Counted from the stretch's first letter, positions 13,611-21,236 are shown. The stretch is DNA of 31,727 nt from a virus (IMGVR_UViG_3300038701_001112:1-31727); one strand, 5' to 3'. Notes: generated by a model from the letters alone, not told the origin. Translations and numbers: made by a program.

Positions 13611-13630
13611 CACATGGGTGGAGTACGTTT
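13598..13630 (+). repeat. tandem array of three 11-bp repeats (locus 1)
   Basis: The units are AGAGCACGGGT, AGCACATGGGT and GGAGTACGTTT, directly abutting. With the four units at 23112-23155, the consensus is R-G-M-R-Y-A-Y-G-G-K-T, with G2, A6, G8 and T11 invariant in all seven. The 11-base period places each unit on the same face of the helix, as expected for a protein-binding array. The array begins inside the stop region of the upstream gene. Confidence 0.65.
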
Positions 13631-13685
13631 GACGCTACCTATTTGAGAAACTTTGTAACAAGGGAATCCGCGAACAACACCCGAA

Positions 13686-13706
13686 TGTAACGCTCCGAGC
13701 GTTACA
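13686..13706 (+). repeat. 21-bp perfect palindrome (copy B)
   Basis: TGTAACGCT and AGCGTTACA flank a CCG centre; the two 9-base arms are exact complements. It shares TGTAACG...CGTTAC with copies A (4384), C (13814) and D (13837). Confidence 0.75.
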
Positions 13707-13813
13707 CAACCACCGCCGGTGGTGACGACGCGCCGCGCGAGCGCGACGAAAACCGCCGCGAAACGCGCCGCGAACACCGCGAAAAAACCCCGATCCCAGC
13801 GCGTCAGGGCCGA

Positions 13814-13834
13814 TGTAACGCTTCGACCGTTACA
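13814..13834 (+). repeat. 21-bp imperfect palindrome (copy C)
   Basis: TGTAACGCT and ACCGTTACA around TCG. Only 2 bases separate it from copy D, so their centres are 23 bp apart, about two helical turns, which would allow side-by-side dimer binding. The bases before it (CCGA) also precede copy A. Confidence 0.75.
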
Positions 13835-13836
13835 TG

Positions 13837-13857
13837 TGTAACGGTTGGACCGTTACC
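13837..13857 (+). repeat. 21-bp imperfect palindrome (copy D)
   Basis: TGTAACGGT and ACCGTTACC around TGG. It differs from copy A in the initiator gene only in the 3-base centre, and both are followed by AGAGAA and a purine-rich run. Copies A and D thus share at least 27 bases with few differences. Confidence 0.75.
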
Positions 13858-13923
13858 AGAGAAGAGAAGAGGAGAGGGAACTACGTTCCCCCCCTCGGTC
13901 CCCCCCGCCAAGTTTCGATCGGC

Positions 13924-13952
13924 TTGACGAATTCATTTCGCTGTGCTACGGT
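13924..13952 (+). promoter_or_regulatory. candidate sigma-70-type promoter for the late genes
   Basis: TTGACG (13924-13929) and TACGGT (13947-13952) are separated by 17 bases, with TGC just before the -10 as in an extended -10 element. It lies 107 bases upstream of the first late gene and after the polypurine tract. The -35 is strong and the -10 weak. Confidence 0.5.
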
Positions 13953-13977
13953 GAAAGTGGGAGGGGAGACCCTTCCG

Positions 13978-13995
13978 CCTGCGTCCCCCCGCAGG
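13978..13995 (+). promoter_or_regulatory. stem-loop in the late leader
   Basis: A 6-bp stem CCTGCG/CGCAGG with loop TCCCCC lies between the candidate promoter and the first late gene. No T run follows, so simple termination is unlikely; a leader structure is possible. Confidence 0.35.
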
Positions 13996-14059
13996 TCCTC
14001 GGATAAATACCCGATTGCCTGTTCCAACAAATAATGGAACAGCGGGACCCGAGGAAACG

Positions 14060-14758
14060 ATGACCAAGAGACTTCTGGCGTTGGCGGCTACCGCCATTCT
14101 TGTGATCGGGCTCGTTTCGTGCGGACCCGAGAGACAAGCTCAGAAATACCGCGAACTCGCCGAGACTTCGATCTCGATGTCCGAGACGATCTCCGGTGTT
14201 CTCGAACGGTACCCCGCAGGGCAGTACGAGGGCAACGCGCTCCTGGAACCCCTGCTCGCCGCACTCCCCGAGAAATGGCACGACGACCTGGACGGGTACA
14301 TCGGCATCGCCGGTGACGTTCGTGCGGGTGCGACCGCTGCGGCGCTCGGCCTCGCCGATCTCGCCGAGAACCTTGAGGAACGTGCGGTCGAGATGGACGC
14401 TCAGGCCGAGAAGGACGCGGGGTTCTGGGGGGATCTGGTTGCGACCGGATCGCAGCTCGTTCAGGCGTTCTCGGGACCGGGCGGCATCGCTGGCCTGATC
14501 GGTGGTGTGATCGTGGCGGTGCGTGAGCGCCGCAAGACAGCCGCCGTGGTGGAGAGCATCGAGGCTGGCCGGAAGTTTGATCCCGCGCTCAACGCCGCGT
14601 TCAGCGGACAGGGTGGCGCTGCGGTCAACGTGGGGCTCACAGCTCGCGGCGTGAAGGCTCGCGTTAGCAAGATCCGCGAGAAGTACGGCAAGGCGTCGCC
14701 GGACAACGTGCCGGTAGTCTCGAATCAGAAGCCGAGCGAAACCGAACCCGCTTCGTAA
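14060..14758 (+). CDS. predicted lipoprotein with second hydrophobic segment (lysis-associated?)
   Basis: The 232-residue protein begins MTKRLLALAATAILVIGLVSC, a signal peptide with lipobox LVSC and Cys21. A second hydrophobic, Gly-rich stretch (SGPGGIAGLIGGVIVAV, about 147-163) is followed by a basic segment (RERRK), as in a membrane anchor. The rest is helical. Being the first late gene, and followed by two other membrane-anchored proteins, suggests a lysis or envelope role. I do not recognise the family. The ATG at 14060 is preceded by GAGGAAA and gives an ideal signal peptide. Confidence 0.65.
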   Translation: MTKRLLALAATAILVIGLVSCGPERQAQKYRELAETSISMSETISGVLERYPAGQYEGNALLEPLLAALPEKWHDDLDGYIGIAGDVRAGATAAALGLADLAENLEERAVEMDAQAEKDAGFWGDLVATGSQLVQAFSGPGGIAGLIGGVIVAVRERRKTAAVVESIEAGRKFDPALNAAFSGQGGAAVNVGLTARGVKARVSKIREKYGKASPDNVPVVSNQKPSETEPAS

Positions 14759-14765
14759 CCCCCCG

Positions 14766-14788
14766 CCCCGCACGACGCGGGGTGTTTT
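14766..14788 (+). terminator. intrinsic terminator
   Basis: CCCCGC (14766-14771) pairs perfectly with GCGGGG (14777-14782) around ACGAC, followed by TGTTTT. It starts 7 bases after the stop of the lipoprotein gene. It may cut expression of the downstream genes relative to the lipoprotein, since no clear new promoter follows. Confidence 0.7.
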
Positions 14789-14807
14789 CGTGCAAGGAGG
14801 GCGCGGT

Positions 14808-15041
14808 TTGAGCCTCGACACTGGAATCCTCATCACCCTGTTCCTCGCCCTGACCGGCGCGCTCTGGCGCATGGGGACGTTCGTGGGGTCGATCAAGACC
14901 GACGTTCACGCGATCAAGCGGCACAGCGAGAAGCGTGACGACACGATCGACGAACACAGCGAGGAGATCGCCAAGCACGGTGTCCGGCTCGACGACCACG
15001 GCCGACGCATCGGCGTGCTTGAGGAACGGAGGGCGTCGTGA
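14808..15041 (+). CDS. small holin-like membrane protein with coiled coil
   Basis: The 77-residue protein has one N-terminal membrane segment (GILITLFLALTGALWRMGTFVG) followed by a charged coiled coil of about 45 residues. This shape fits single-span (class III-like or XhlA-like) holin accessory proteins often found beside lysis genes. The TTG start is supported by AAGGAGG 7 bases upstream; a GTG at 14790 would place the start before that site. Function is inferred from shape and place only. Confidence 0.6.
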   Translation: MSLDTGILITLFLALTGALWRMGTFVGSIKTDVHAIKRHSEKRDDTIDEHSEEIAKHGVRLDDHGRRIGVLEERRAS

Positions 15042-15430
15042 CCGCCACGCTGCTCCCGATCGTGCTGATGACTTCGAGAAGGCCCGGCAACTCGGGAAAC
15101 GGCCCTGGGCCGGGCGGCGTGATTGCATCCGTGATCTTGCTCGTCGTCCTCGCGGCTGGCATTCTGCTCATGCTCTCGATGAGCGCCTGCTCTGCGCCCA
15201 CCACACCCCCAGCGTGGGCACCACGCGGCATCGACCACGACGACCCGAGGCTCGCCGTCCACTTCACCGACGACGAGAGCCTGTTCAACCAAGGCGCGCT
15301 CTACGTCGTCTCGGTCAACTCCGAGCGGGTCGCCGTCTTCCAACGCTACCGCGAGCACACGCCGCTCGTCCTCAACAACTGGTCGCCACGGATCGAGTGG
15401 TACGTCTACACGCCGGGGGGTGGGGAGTGA
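15038..15430 (+). CDS. predicted membrane-anchored protein with possible lipobox
   Basis: The 130-residue protein has a Gly/Pro-rich N-terminus, a strong hydrophobic segment (GVIASVILLVVLAAGILLMLSM, about 27-48) ending in Ser-Ala-Cys-Ser, which could be a lipobox, and then a soluble region of about 80 residues. Spanin-like proteins combine a membrane segment or lipid anchor with a periplasmic domain, so this could take part in lysis. The soluble part is beta-rich (LYVVSVNSERVAVFQRY). GTG start in a GTGA overlap. Confidence 0.55.
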   Translation: MTATLLPIVLMTSRRPGNSGNGPGPGGVIASVILLVVLAAGILLMLSMSACSAPTTPPAWAPRGIDHDDPRLAVHFTDDESLFNQGALYVVSVNSERVAVFQRYREHTPLVLNNWSPRIEWYVYTPGGGE

Positions 15431-15465
15431 CCACGCCGCAAGACACACAGGGGAACCGCTCATGA
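15427..15465 (+). CDS. 12-codon coupling ORF
   Basis: GTG overlaps the upstream stop codon (GTGA) and the frame ends in ATGA at the next gene's start. The peptide (MTTPQDTQGNRS) is too short to have an expected function. I list it because the double overlap suggests that ribosomes pass through it to reach the hydrolase gene. Confidence 0.3.
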   Translation: MTTPQDTQGNRS

Positions 15466-17030
15466 CGCTTCCACGCCTCCCTTCGATGTCCTCCAACGAC
15501 ATCACCTACACGACGGGGAACCCGGACTACGACTCCGGGGCCGATCTCACGACGGGCACCAGCACCGGCCTGACCTACGGGACGTACCGGGGCGAGGTCG
15601 CCCGCCACATCCTGAGGTGCGACGGCGTTCGCATCATGTGGACCACGGACTCGCAGGGTTCGGGCGGGACCAACCGAGCCTTGTCGGCCATCGCCCTGAC
15701 CTGGGAACCCGACGTTCCGTGGTCGTCGTGGCCCGCGTACCCCACAGCACTGGACCCGTGGTACTGCACGGACTCCAGCTCGTCAGACCAGTACCACATC
15801 ACGAGCGGTTGGAACAGCACCTCTGCGTCGATCACCGGCGGCGGCGGCGACACGGTGACGGACATGCTCGGGGACGAGGGGCTGGGTGACATCTCCCAGA
15901 TCCCTCTCGTGTGGCACTGGAACCTTCAGGACGACACCGGGACATCGCTCGGAAGCATCAGCTCGCAGGGGTATGACGACCCCGCAACAAAGTGGTTCCA
16001 CGGCGCGGACCAGTGGGGCAGCGACTCGAACCCGGTCTACTTCTCGATCACCCAGATGCACCTGTTCGGCGGGTCGTCACGCGGCCCCTCTGACATCAGG
16101 ATCAGCACGCAGTATTACGACGGCCCGAGCGCCCTTGAGACGGACACCGAAGACTTCTCGGATCTCTCAACGATCGTCGAGTCGCACACGCTCAACCTGA
16201 GCAACAACGAGGCCGTGCTCGCGTACACGGAGGTCGGGCCGTACCAGAACTATGCGTCGCAGGCGTCGTTCCGCCCGACATCGTTTGTCGGCGAGCGTCC
16301 GACCGGCGAGGACTTCGAGGACAAGTCTCGCTTCCTGTTCGGCGGGATCATCACGCGGTACTCGGATGCCAGCACGCCCGAGGACACCATCGGGATCACG
16401 CTCAACCGATACGGCGCGGGGATGAACCCGTGTGCGTGGTTGCACGGAGCGACCCTCTCGGCGTCCGGACGGTTTGCGACGGGCGGCGACTACGGGGCGC
16501 GTGCGTTCGTGTTCGGGTACGCGAAGGTCCCGACCGTTCTCGCGTACTCGTTCGGTCACAACGACCCGACGCGAACAGGTACGGGGTTCAAGGCCGAGAG
16601 CACGTTCCAGGCGGACTACTTCGACCTGATCTGGCAGGACTACCGGACGGTCGTTGCGTCGGGCGGCGACGCCCCCTACGTCCTCGTCGTGATCCCGTGG
16701 TACGCGGGTTCGATGGATCAGGATCGGCACGACGAGATCATCGGCATGGTCGATGCTCTTGAGGCGCACGGCGTGAAGGTGATGGTTGACGACAAGTTCA
16801 ATCGCTACGACGGCGAGGACTTCACGACCACCGGAACCCCGTCGTCGGAGTACAAGACGGCGACGACGTTCGAGCTCGACGGAGACAACGACCCGGAAGG
16901 GTCCGGGGTCCATCCGGCCAACGCCGCGTCCGCGAACATCGCGTGGTACTCGACATGGGCGGCGCTCGGAGAGGCGTCGTTGAGCTACGCAAGCGGCATG
17001 CGTTCCCGCGACCGGAGCAGGGAGCGTTGA
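15462..17030 (+). CDS. SGNH/GDSL-type hydrolase
   Basis: The 522-residue protein carries the SGNH signature in order: block I as IMWTTDSQG with the likely nucleophile Ser64, block III as SFGHNDPT (about 363-370, the G-x-N-D motif), and block V as SGVHPANAAS (about 480-489), with the catalytic His in G-V-H-P and an Asp a few residues before. There is a long insertion (about residues 70-360) between blocks I and III. Such enzymes remove acetyl or acyl groups from polysaccharides or lipids. It has no signal peptide and lies between membrane-protein genes and the terminase, not in the tail cluster. Confidence 0.75.
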   Translation: MTLPRLPSMSSNDITYTTGNPDYDSGADLTTGTSTGLTYGTYRGEVARHILRCDGVRIMWTTDSQGSGGTNRALSAIALTWEPDVPWSSWPAYPTALDPWYCTDSSSSDQYHITSGWNSTSASITGGGGDTVTDMLGDEGLGDISQIPLVWHWNLQDDTGTSLGSISSQGYDDPATKWFHGADQWGSDSNPVYFSITQMHLFGGSSRGPSDIRISTQYYDGPSALETDTEDFSDLSTIVESHTLNLSNNEAVLAYTEVGPYQNYASQASFRPTSFVGERPTGEDFEDKSRFLFGGIITRYSDASTPEDTIGITLNRYGAGMNPCAWLHGATLSASGRFATGGDYGARAFVFGYAKVPTVLAYSFGHNDPTRTGTGFKAESTFQADYFDLIWQDYRTVVASGGDAPYVLVVIPWYAGSMDQDRHDEIIGMVDALEAHGVKVMVDDKFNRYDGEDFTTTGTPSSEYKTATTFELDGDNDPEGSGVHPANAASANIAWYSTWAALGEASLSYASGMRSRDRSRER

Positions 17031-17031
17031 G

Positions 17032-17427
17032 GTGCCCAACTACACCAAGGGTGAGAAGCGCAAGAAGGAGCACGCCGGGAAGCACGGCGGAGAGATCGTG
17101 GAGGACGGCCAGCGGTACGAGAAGGGCGGTTTCGCACCCGGCAACAAGAGCGGCAACAACTACTCCAAGGCCGCACGCGAACTCCGCGAGATCTTCCGCA
17201 AGAAGGTCATGGACCTTGACGGGATCAACGTCGCAACCGAGCGCCTCATCAAGATCATCAAGTCATCGAATGACGAGAACGCCGCGATCTCAGCCGCGAA
17301 GACGTTGCTCCAGTTTGCGATACCGCCGAATCTTTCACGAGGGGAGGCGGTGAATGAGCTGCCGGACGGGACAGTGCAACGGATCGTGTTCGAGGTGCGA
17401 GAGGGCGAAGTCGATGCCGACTCGTAA
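17032..17427 (+). CDS. putative small terminase subunit
   Basis: The 131-residue protein has a basic N-terminus (TKGEKRKKEHAGKHGG), a GGFAPGNKSGNN motif of the type found at the start of terminase-associated proteins (DUF5681-like, F-x-P-G-N), and a helical middle (ARELREIFRKKVMDLDGINVATERLIKII) that could form the oligomerisation core. It lies two genes upstream of the large terminase. Small terminases recognise the packaging site on phage DNA. The identification rests on position and motif. GGAG lies 7 bases before the GTG. Confidence 0.6.
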   Translation: MPNYTKGEKRKKEHAGKHGGEIVEDGQRYEKGGFAPGNKSGNNYSKAARELREIFRKKVMDLDGINVATERLIKIIKSSNDENAAISAAKTLLQFAIPPNLSRGEAVNELPDGTVQRIVFEVREGEVDADS

Positions 17428-17629
17428 CCCCTGCCACAAGTGCGGCGAGGCGTCGGTGCCGGGCTCGCACCTGTGCTACTACCACCGCGAGATCGAGATG
17501 CGTCGGCTGCGTTCGGGTGTGACGCCCAAGCTGCACCGATCGGACCCTGACTCGCACGTCCAGCTCTCGCACGATGTGCAGCGTTCGTGCGGTGCGGGCC
17601 CGACGGCGGCGCTGCGGGGGGGCGAGTGA
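17414..17629 (+). CDS. small putative zinc-finger protein between terminase genes
   Basis: A 71-residue protein with C-x2-C (CHKC, residues 7-10) and CYYH (residues 21-24), a compact four-ligand zinc site. The C-terminal half is basic and His-rich. It overlaps the small terminase gene by 14 bases and the large terminase gene by 4. HNH nucleases often sit next to terminase genes, but the HNH core (H...N...H) is absent here, so I call it only a zinc-finger protein. Confidence 0.55.
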   Translation: MPTRNPCHKCGEASVPGSHLCYYHREIEMRRLRSGVTPKLHRSDPDSHVQLSHDVQRSCGAGPTAALRGGE

Positions 17630-19023
17630 CGGCGATCGACGCGACAACCCGGCGGGTGCCGCTGCTGCCGAAGCAAGCCGACTTCATCGCACACGACGAG
17701 AAGCGGTGGTGCGGGTACTCGGGGTGCCGCGCGGGCGGCAAGTCGTACGCCGCGTGCTGGAAGGTCCGCAAGCGTGCGTCGGTCCCGATGGCGCGTGAGT
17801 TCCTTGGCCGCATGAACGAGACGGACCTGCGGCGATCGACGCTCAAGACGCTGCTCGAAGGCGACGGCGAGTTGCCGCCCGTGCTGGAGCCGGGGTCGTA
17901 CACGCACAACAAGGCCGAGAAGGAGATCAAGCTGCACGCCGGGGGCGAGATCATCTACGGCGGGTTCGACAAGGGCATCGCTGCGAAGGTCATGGGCGGC
18001 ACGGGCTCCAAGTCGTCGATGAACCTGACGGGCGCGACGCTCGACGAGGCGATCGAGATACCGGAGTCGCTGGTCATACAGCTCGACGGCTCGGTGCGTT
18101 CGTACGTCCGCGGCCTGTCCAACCAGATCAACGTCGTGTGCAACCCCGGTCCCCCGTCCAACTGGGTCGCCAAGAAGTTCGGGCTGTCGTCGGAGTACCC
18201 GTCCCCGCACGAGGACGCGTGGGCGGTCAGCACCACCATCTTCGAGAACACGTTCCTGCGTGACGGGTTCGCGGAGTCGTTCGCACGCTCGATGGACCCC
18301 GGATCCGTCGCATACAAGCGGTACGTCCTCGGCGAGTGGGTCGGGTCCGACGGCCTCGTCTACGACCGCTTCTCACGCACCGCGCACGTTGTGGAGTCTC
18401 CGTTCGAGCCCAAGTCGGTGAGCTACGCGATCGACCCCGGCTACACGGACCCGTTCGTGATCCTTGAGATCCACGAGGACTACGACGGCCGGATGCACGT
18501 TGCCCGCGAGTTCTACAAGGCGAAGACGATGGAGCACCCCGGCGTGACGCACGACGAGGGGCTGAACGTGCTCCAGTCGATGATGCTCGACCGCGAGGCC
18601 GAGGTGGTGATCGACTCGGCGGCCCCCGATCTGGTCGAGGCGGCGGTGCGGCGCGGCATCCGCGCGGAGCCCGCGAGCAAGGGGCAGGGGTCGATCGTCG
18701 CGGGGATCAACATGGTCCAGCGTCGGCTTGATGTGCAGGACGACGGCAAGCCGCGCCTGACCATCGACCCCGAGTGCGTGAACACGATCCGCGAGTTCGA
18801 GTCGTACGAGTGGAAGCGGACGGCGGACGGGCTGACCGAGAAGCCGGAGGACCGGGACAACCACGCGCTGGACGCGTTGCGGTACCGGGTGATGCAGAGG
18901 GACGGCGGGGCGGCCCCGTTCGTGTTTGTCGCGGCGGGTTCGGGGGAGCGTGCTGCGGCGAAAGACCGCCGAGAGATGACGGACGACGAGCGCCGGGCGG
19001 CTGACCCGGAATGGGGGTGGTGA
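17626..19023 (+). CDS. terL: terminase large subunit
   Basis: The 465-residue protein is the packaging motor. The ATPase half has Walker A GCRAGGKS (33-40) and Walker B ATLDE (137-141, with Asp140 and Glu141). The RNase H-like nuclease half has Asp270 in SYAIDPGYTDP, Asp330 in EVVIDSAAPD, and a final acidic site in DNHALDALRY (411-420). Length and motifs fit Terminase_3/Terminase_6-type proteins. The GTG at 17626 forms a GTGA overlap. The portal gene follows with a TGATG junction. Confidence 0.93.
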   Translation: MTAIDATTRRVPLLPKQADFIAHDEKRWCGYSGCRAGGKSYAACWKVRKRASVPMAREFLGRMNETDLRRSTLKTLLEGDGELPPVLEPGSYTHNKAEKEIKLHAGGEIIYGGFDKGIAAKVMGGTGSKSSMNLTGATLDEAIEIPESLVIQLDGSVRSYVRGLSNQINVVCNPGPPSNWVAKKFGLSSEYPSPHEDAWAVSTTIFENTFLRDGFAESFARSMDPGSVAYKRYVLGEWVGSDGLVYDRFSRTAHVVESPFEPKSVSYAIDPGYTDPFVILEIHEDYDGRMHVAREFYKAKTMEHPGVTHDEGLNVLQSMMLDREAEVVIDSAAPDLVEAAVRRGIRAEPASKGQGSIVAGINMVQRRLDVQDDGKPRLTIDPECVNTIREFESYEWKRTADGLTEKPEDRDNHALDALRYRVMQRDGGAAPFVFVAAGSGERAAAKDRREMTDDERRAADPEWGW

Positions 19024-21236
19024 TGCGGTTCAAGATGCCGTTCACAAAGAAGATCACCGAGCGTGAGGGTCTGACCGCTTGGAACGATGCGACCGTCCGC
19101 ACGGCCGAGAAACTGCGGCAGCAGCTCTCGCCCCGCGACATGCAGGCGATCGCGTACCTGGAGGTCGCGGTCGGCGTCGCGCACGCGTGCGCCATGACCA
19201 ACGCGAACGTCTCCGCGTCGATCCCGATGCGGCTTGTCCGCCGCGTGGACGACAAGGACCCGGACCGCCGGGCCTACGGGCGCGGCAAGACCATCGGGCT
19301 CGGTGAACGCAAGGCCATCGCACGCCGCCTGTGGGGGACCAAGGCGGGGTCGTTGGTCGATTCGGGCGCTGAGATCGAAGAGGTCAAGGACCACCCGATT
19401 CTGGACCTGATCGCTGACCCGTGCTCCACGATGACGGGGAAGCAAGCGGCGGTGCAGCGGTTCTACTTCCAAGACATCGTGGGCAAGTTCTTCAGCCTGA
19501 TCCCGACCGGCAGCGGCGGCTACCCGACGCTCATGCTCCCGCTCATGCCTCAGTACACCCGGATCGACTTCGGGGAGGACGGGATCGAGGGGTACGTCTA
19601 CGGGCGTGCGGAGACGGCGGCGCAGTGGATCGACGCGGAGGACGTGATCTTCTTCCGGCACGCGGTCCACCGGGACAACCCGCTCGACGGCGAGGGCCCG
19701 ATGGCGGGCATCGTCGCGGACGCCGAGCTGATCCAGTCTGCGTTGATCCACGACATCGCCATGGCGCACGAGGGCTACCGGCCTGACTCGATGCTGAACA
19801 TCCCGGCGACGGCGACGGACGAGACGGCGAAGGAGATCGAGCGGACGATCAACGCGAGGCGTGGTATCAAGTCGGCGGCCCGTGTGCATGTCACGCGTGG
19901 CGAGGCGACGCTGACCCCGCTCGTGTTCAACCCGAAGGAGCTTCGGACGGCCGAGCAGTTGGACCGCTCCGAGCGTCGCATCCGCACGGCGTTCGGTCAC
20001 ACGGAGTCGATGGGGGACCTGAACAGCGCGAACCTTGCGAGCGCCCGCGAGGGGTACAGCGTGCAGTACATGGACGAGGCGATCCAGCCGCGCGTGGACA
20101 ACATGGCGGAACAGCTCACCAAGTTCCTCGTGCCGAGGTTCGGGCTCGACCCGACCGAGTACTGCTTTGTCGCGGACGCTGCGGTGGAGCAGAGCGAGGA
20201 CGCGTTGGTGGACCGGATGGTGAAGCTGCGCCAGAACAACCTTGCGAGCGTCGATGAGGCGAGGACGGTGCTGGGGTACGACGCGATTGGCACGGACGAG
20301 GCGAAGGACCCGCTGTACGCGGGTGGTGGCGGCTCGGACCCGCTCGCGGGGTTCGGCATCCCGTCGTCGTTCCTGAGCGCCGGGAAGGCGGCTCCGGAGC
20401 CTGAGACGGCCCCGGAGCGACCCCGCTTCAACATGGCGGCGCACGTCAAGGTGTGTATCCGAAACGGCGAGCTACCCGAGTACACGGCCTGCACCTGCGG
20501 CCCGTACACCAAGGACGACGACGACATTCAGGCCGACCCGCTGTTGCGTGAGGCGTTCCGGCGCTACCGATCGCAGATCGAGGAGAGCATGGAGCGTGCG
20601 TTGCGCGCGATGCAGGACGAGGTGGTCGACGCGGAGGCCAACGGCCGCGAGCCCGACCTGGACTCGCTCAAGGCCGACGCCGCCCGCTCGATCAACGAGG
20701 ACATTCAGGGGGTCGCGGAGCTTGCGGGCCGCTCGGTCGCCGAGCAGTTCGATCTCGGTGACGACGCGTTCAGCGTGGTGCCTCAGAGCGTGCTGGACCG
20801 TTTCGAGCGTCACTCGATCATGGTGGCCGAGGACATCGCGCACACGACCGAGACGATCATCCGTCCTGCGGTGGAGCGTGGGCTCGCCGAGGGGCTGAGC
20901 ATCGACGAGGTGGCGTCGGAGATCGAGGGTGTGCCCAAGTACCGTGCGGAGCGGATCGCGCGCACGGAGATCCAGAACGCGGCGCAGGGTGCTCGGTACG
21001 AGCTGTGGAAAGAGACGGGCGTGGTGGAGATGGTGGACTGGGTGAACGCGCCGGGCGCGTCGCGTGCCCACCAGATCATCGCGTCGCGTTCACCGAAGAA
21101 GCTGGGCGAGCCGTTCGTGAAGGCGGGCGAGGAGATCGCGGGCGAGAAGTTCACGCGTGACGTGGAGTACCCGCCCGCGCGTCCCAACTGCCGTTGCTCG
21201 ATCCAGATCCATGAAACCGAGGGGGATGACGAATGA
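19023..21236 (+). CDS. portal protein fused to a MuF-like minor head domain
   Basis: The 737-residue protein combines two head-assembly parts. Residues 1 to about 450 are an HK97-type portal; DVIFFRHAVHRDNPLDGEGP and YSVQYMDEAIQPRVDNMAEQLTKFL are typical portal segments. A linker contains a Cys cluster (CIRNGELPEYTACTC, about 477-492). From about residue 560, and clearly from 640 (RAERIARTEIQNAAQ) to the end (ARPNCRCSIQI), it is a Phage_Mu_F domain. Portal-MuF fusions are known; the fused domain is likely carried into the head. The ATG at 19023 shares its A with the terminase stop codon. Confidence 0.9.
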   Translation: MRFKMPFTKKITEREGLTAWNDATVRTAEKLRQQLSPRDMQAIAYLEVAVGVAHACAMTNANVSASIPMRLVRRVDDKDPDRRAYGRGKTIGLGERKAIARRLWGTKAGSLVDSGAEIEEVKDHPILDLIADPCSTMTGKQAAVQRFYFQDIVGKFFSLIPTGSGGYPTLMLPLMPQYTRIDFGEDGIEGYVYGRAETAAQWIDAEDVIFFRHAVHRDNPLDGEGPMAGIVADAELIQSALIHDIAMAHEGYRPDSMLNIPATATDETAKEIERTINARRGIKSAARVHVTRGEATLTPLVFNPKELRTAEQLDRSERRIRTAFGHTESMGDLNSANLASAREGYSVQYMDEAIQPRVDNMAEQLTKFLVPRFGLDPTEYCFVADAAVEQSEDALVDRMVKLRQNNLASVDEARTVLGYDAIGTDEAKDPLYAGGGGSDPLAGFGIPSSFLSAGKAAPEPETAPERPRFNMAAHVKVCIRNGELPEYTACTCGPYTKDDDDIQADPLLREAFRRYRSQIEESMERALRAMQDEVVDAEANGREPDLDSLKADAARSINEDIQGVAELAGRSVAEQFDLGDDAFSVVPQSVLDRFERHSIMVAEDIAHTTETIIRPAVERGLAEGLSIDEVASEIEGVPKYRAERIARTEIQNAAQGARYELWKETGVVEMVDWVNAPGASRAHQIIASRSPKKLGEPFVKAGEEIAGEKFTRDVEYPPARPNCRCSIQIHETEGDDE

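Larger units (their letters stand above)
13611..14059 (+). other. 449-bp non-coding region: candidate replication origin and late promoter region
   Basis: No convincing gene lies here. From left to right it holds the rest of the 11-bp array, an AT-rich stretch (13627-13667, 15 of 41 bases are G or C), three 21-bp palindromes, three short CCGCGAA repeats (13756, 13768, 13777), a polypurine tract (from about 13858), a candidate promoter (13924-13952) and a hairpin (13978-13995). With the DnaA box just upstream, the arrangement resembles a phage or plasmid replication origin. It also separates the early from the late genes. Confidence 0.5.

Noticed and set aside
13598-13630. CRISPR-like array
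   Set aside because: The repeats are 11 bp, imperfect and abut without spacers; no cas genes are present.
14935-15465. Forward 176-codon frame overlapping the membrane-protein genes
   Set aside because: It is out of frame with two better-supported genes and has an Arg-rich shadow composition; only its last 13 codons (15427-15465) show a junction pattern.
17414-17629. HNH endonuclease next to the terminase genes
   Set aside because: Only a four-ligand Cys/His knuckle is present; the HNH His-Asn-His core is missing.
18513-20444. 643-codon open frame on the minus strand
   Set aside because: It lies opposite the terminase and portal genes, is dominated by Arg, Val and Leu as expected of GC-rich antisense frames, and has no recognisable domain or ribosome-binding sequence.
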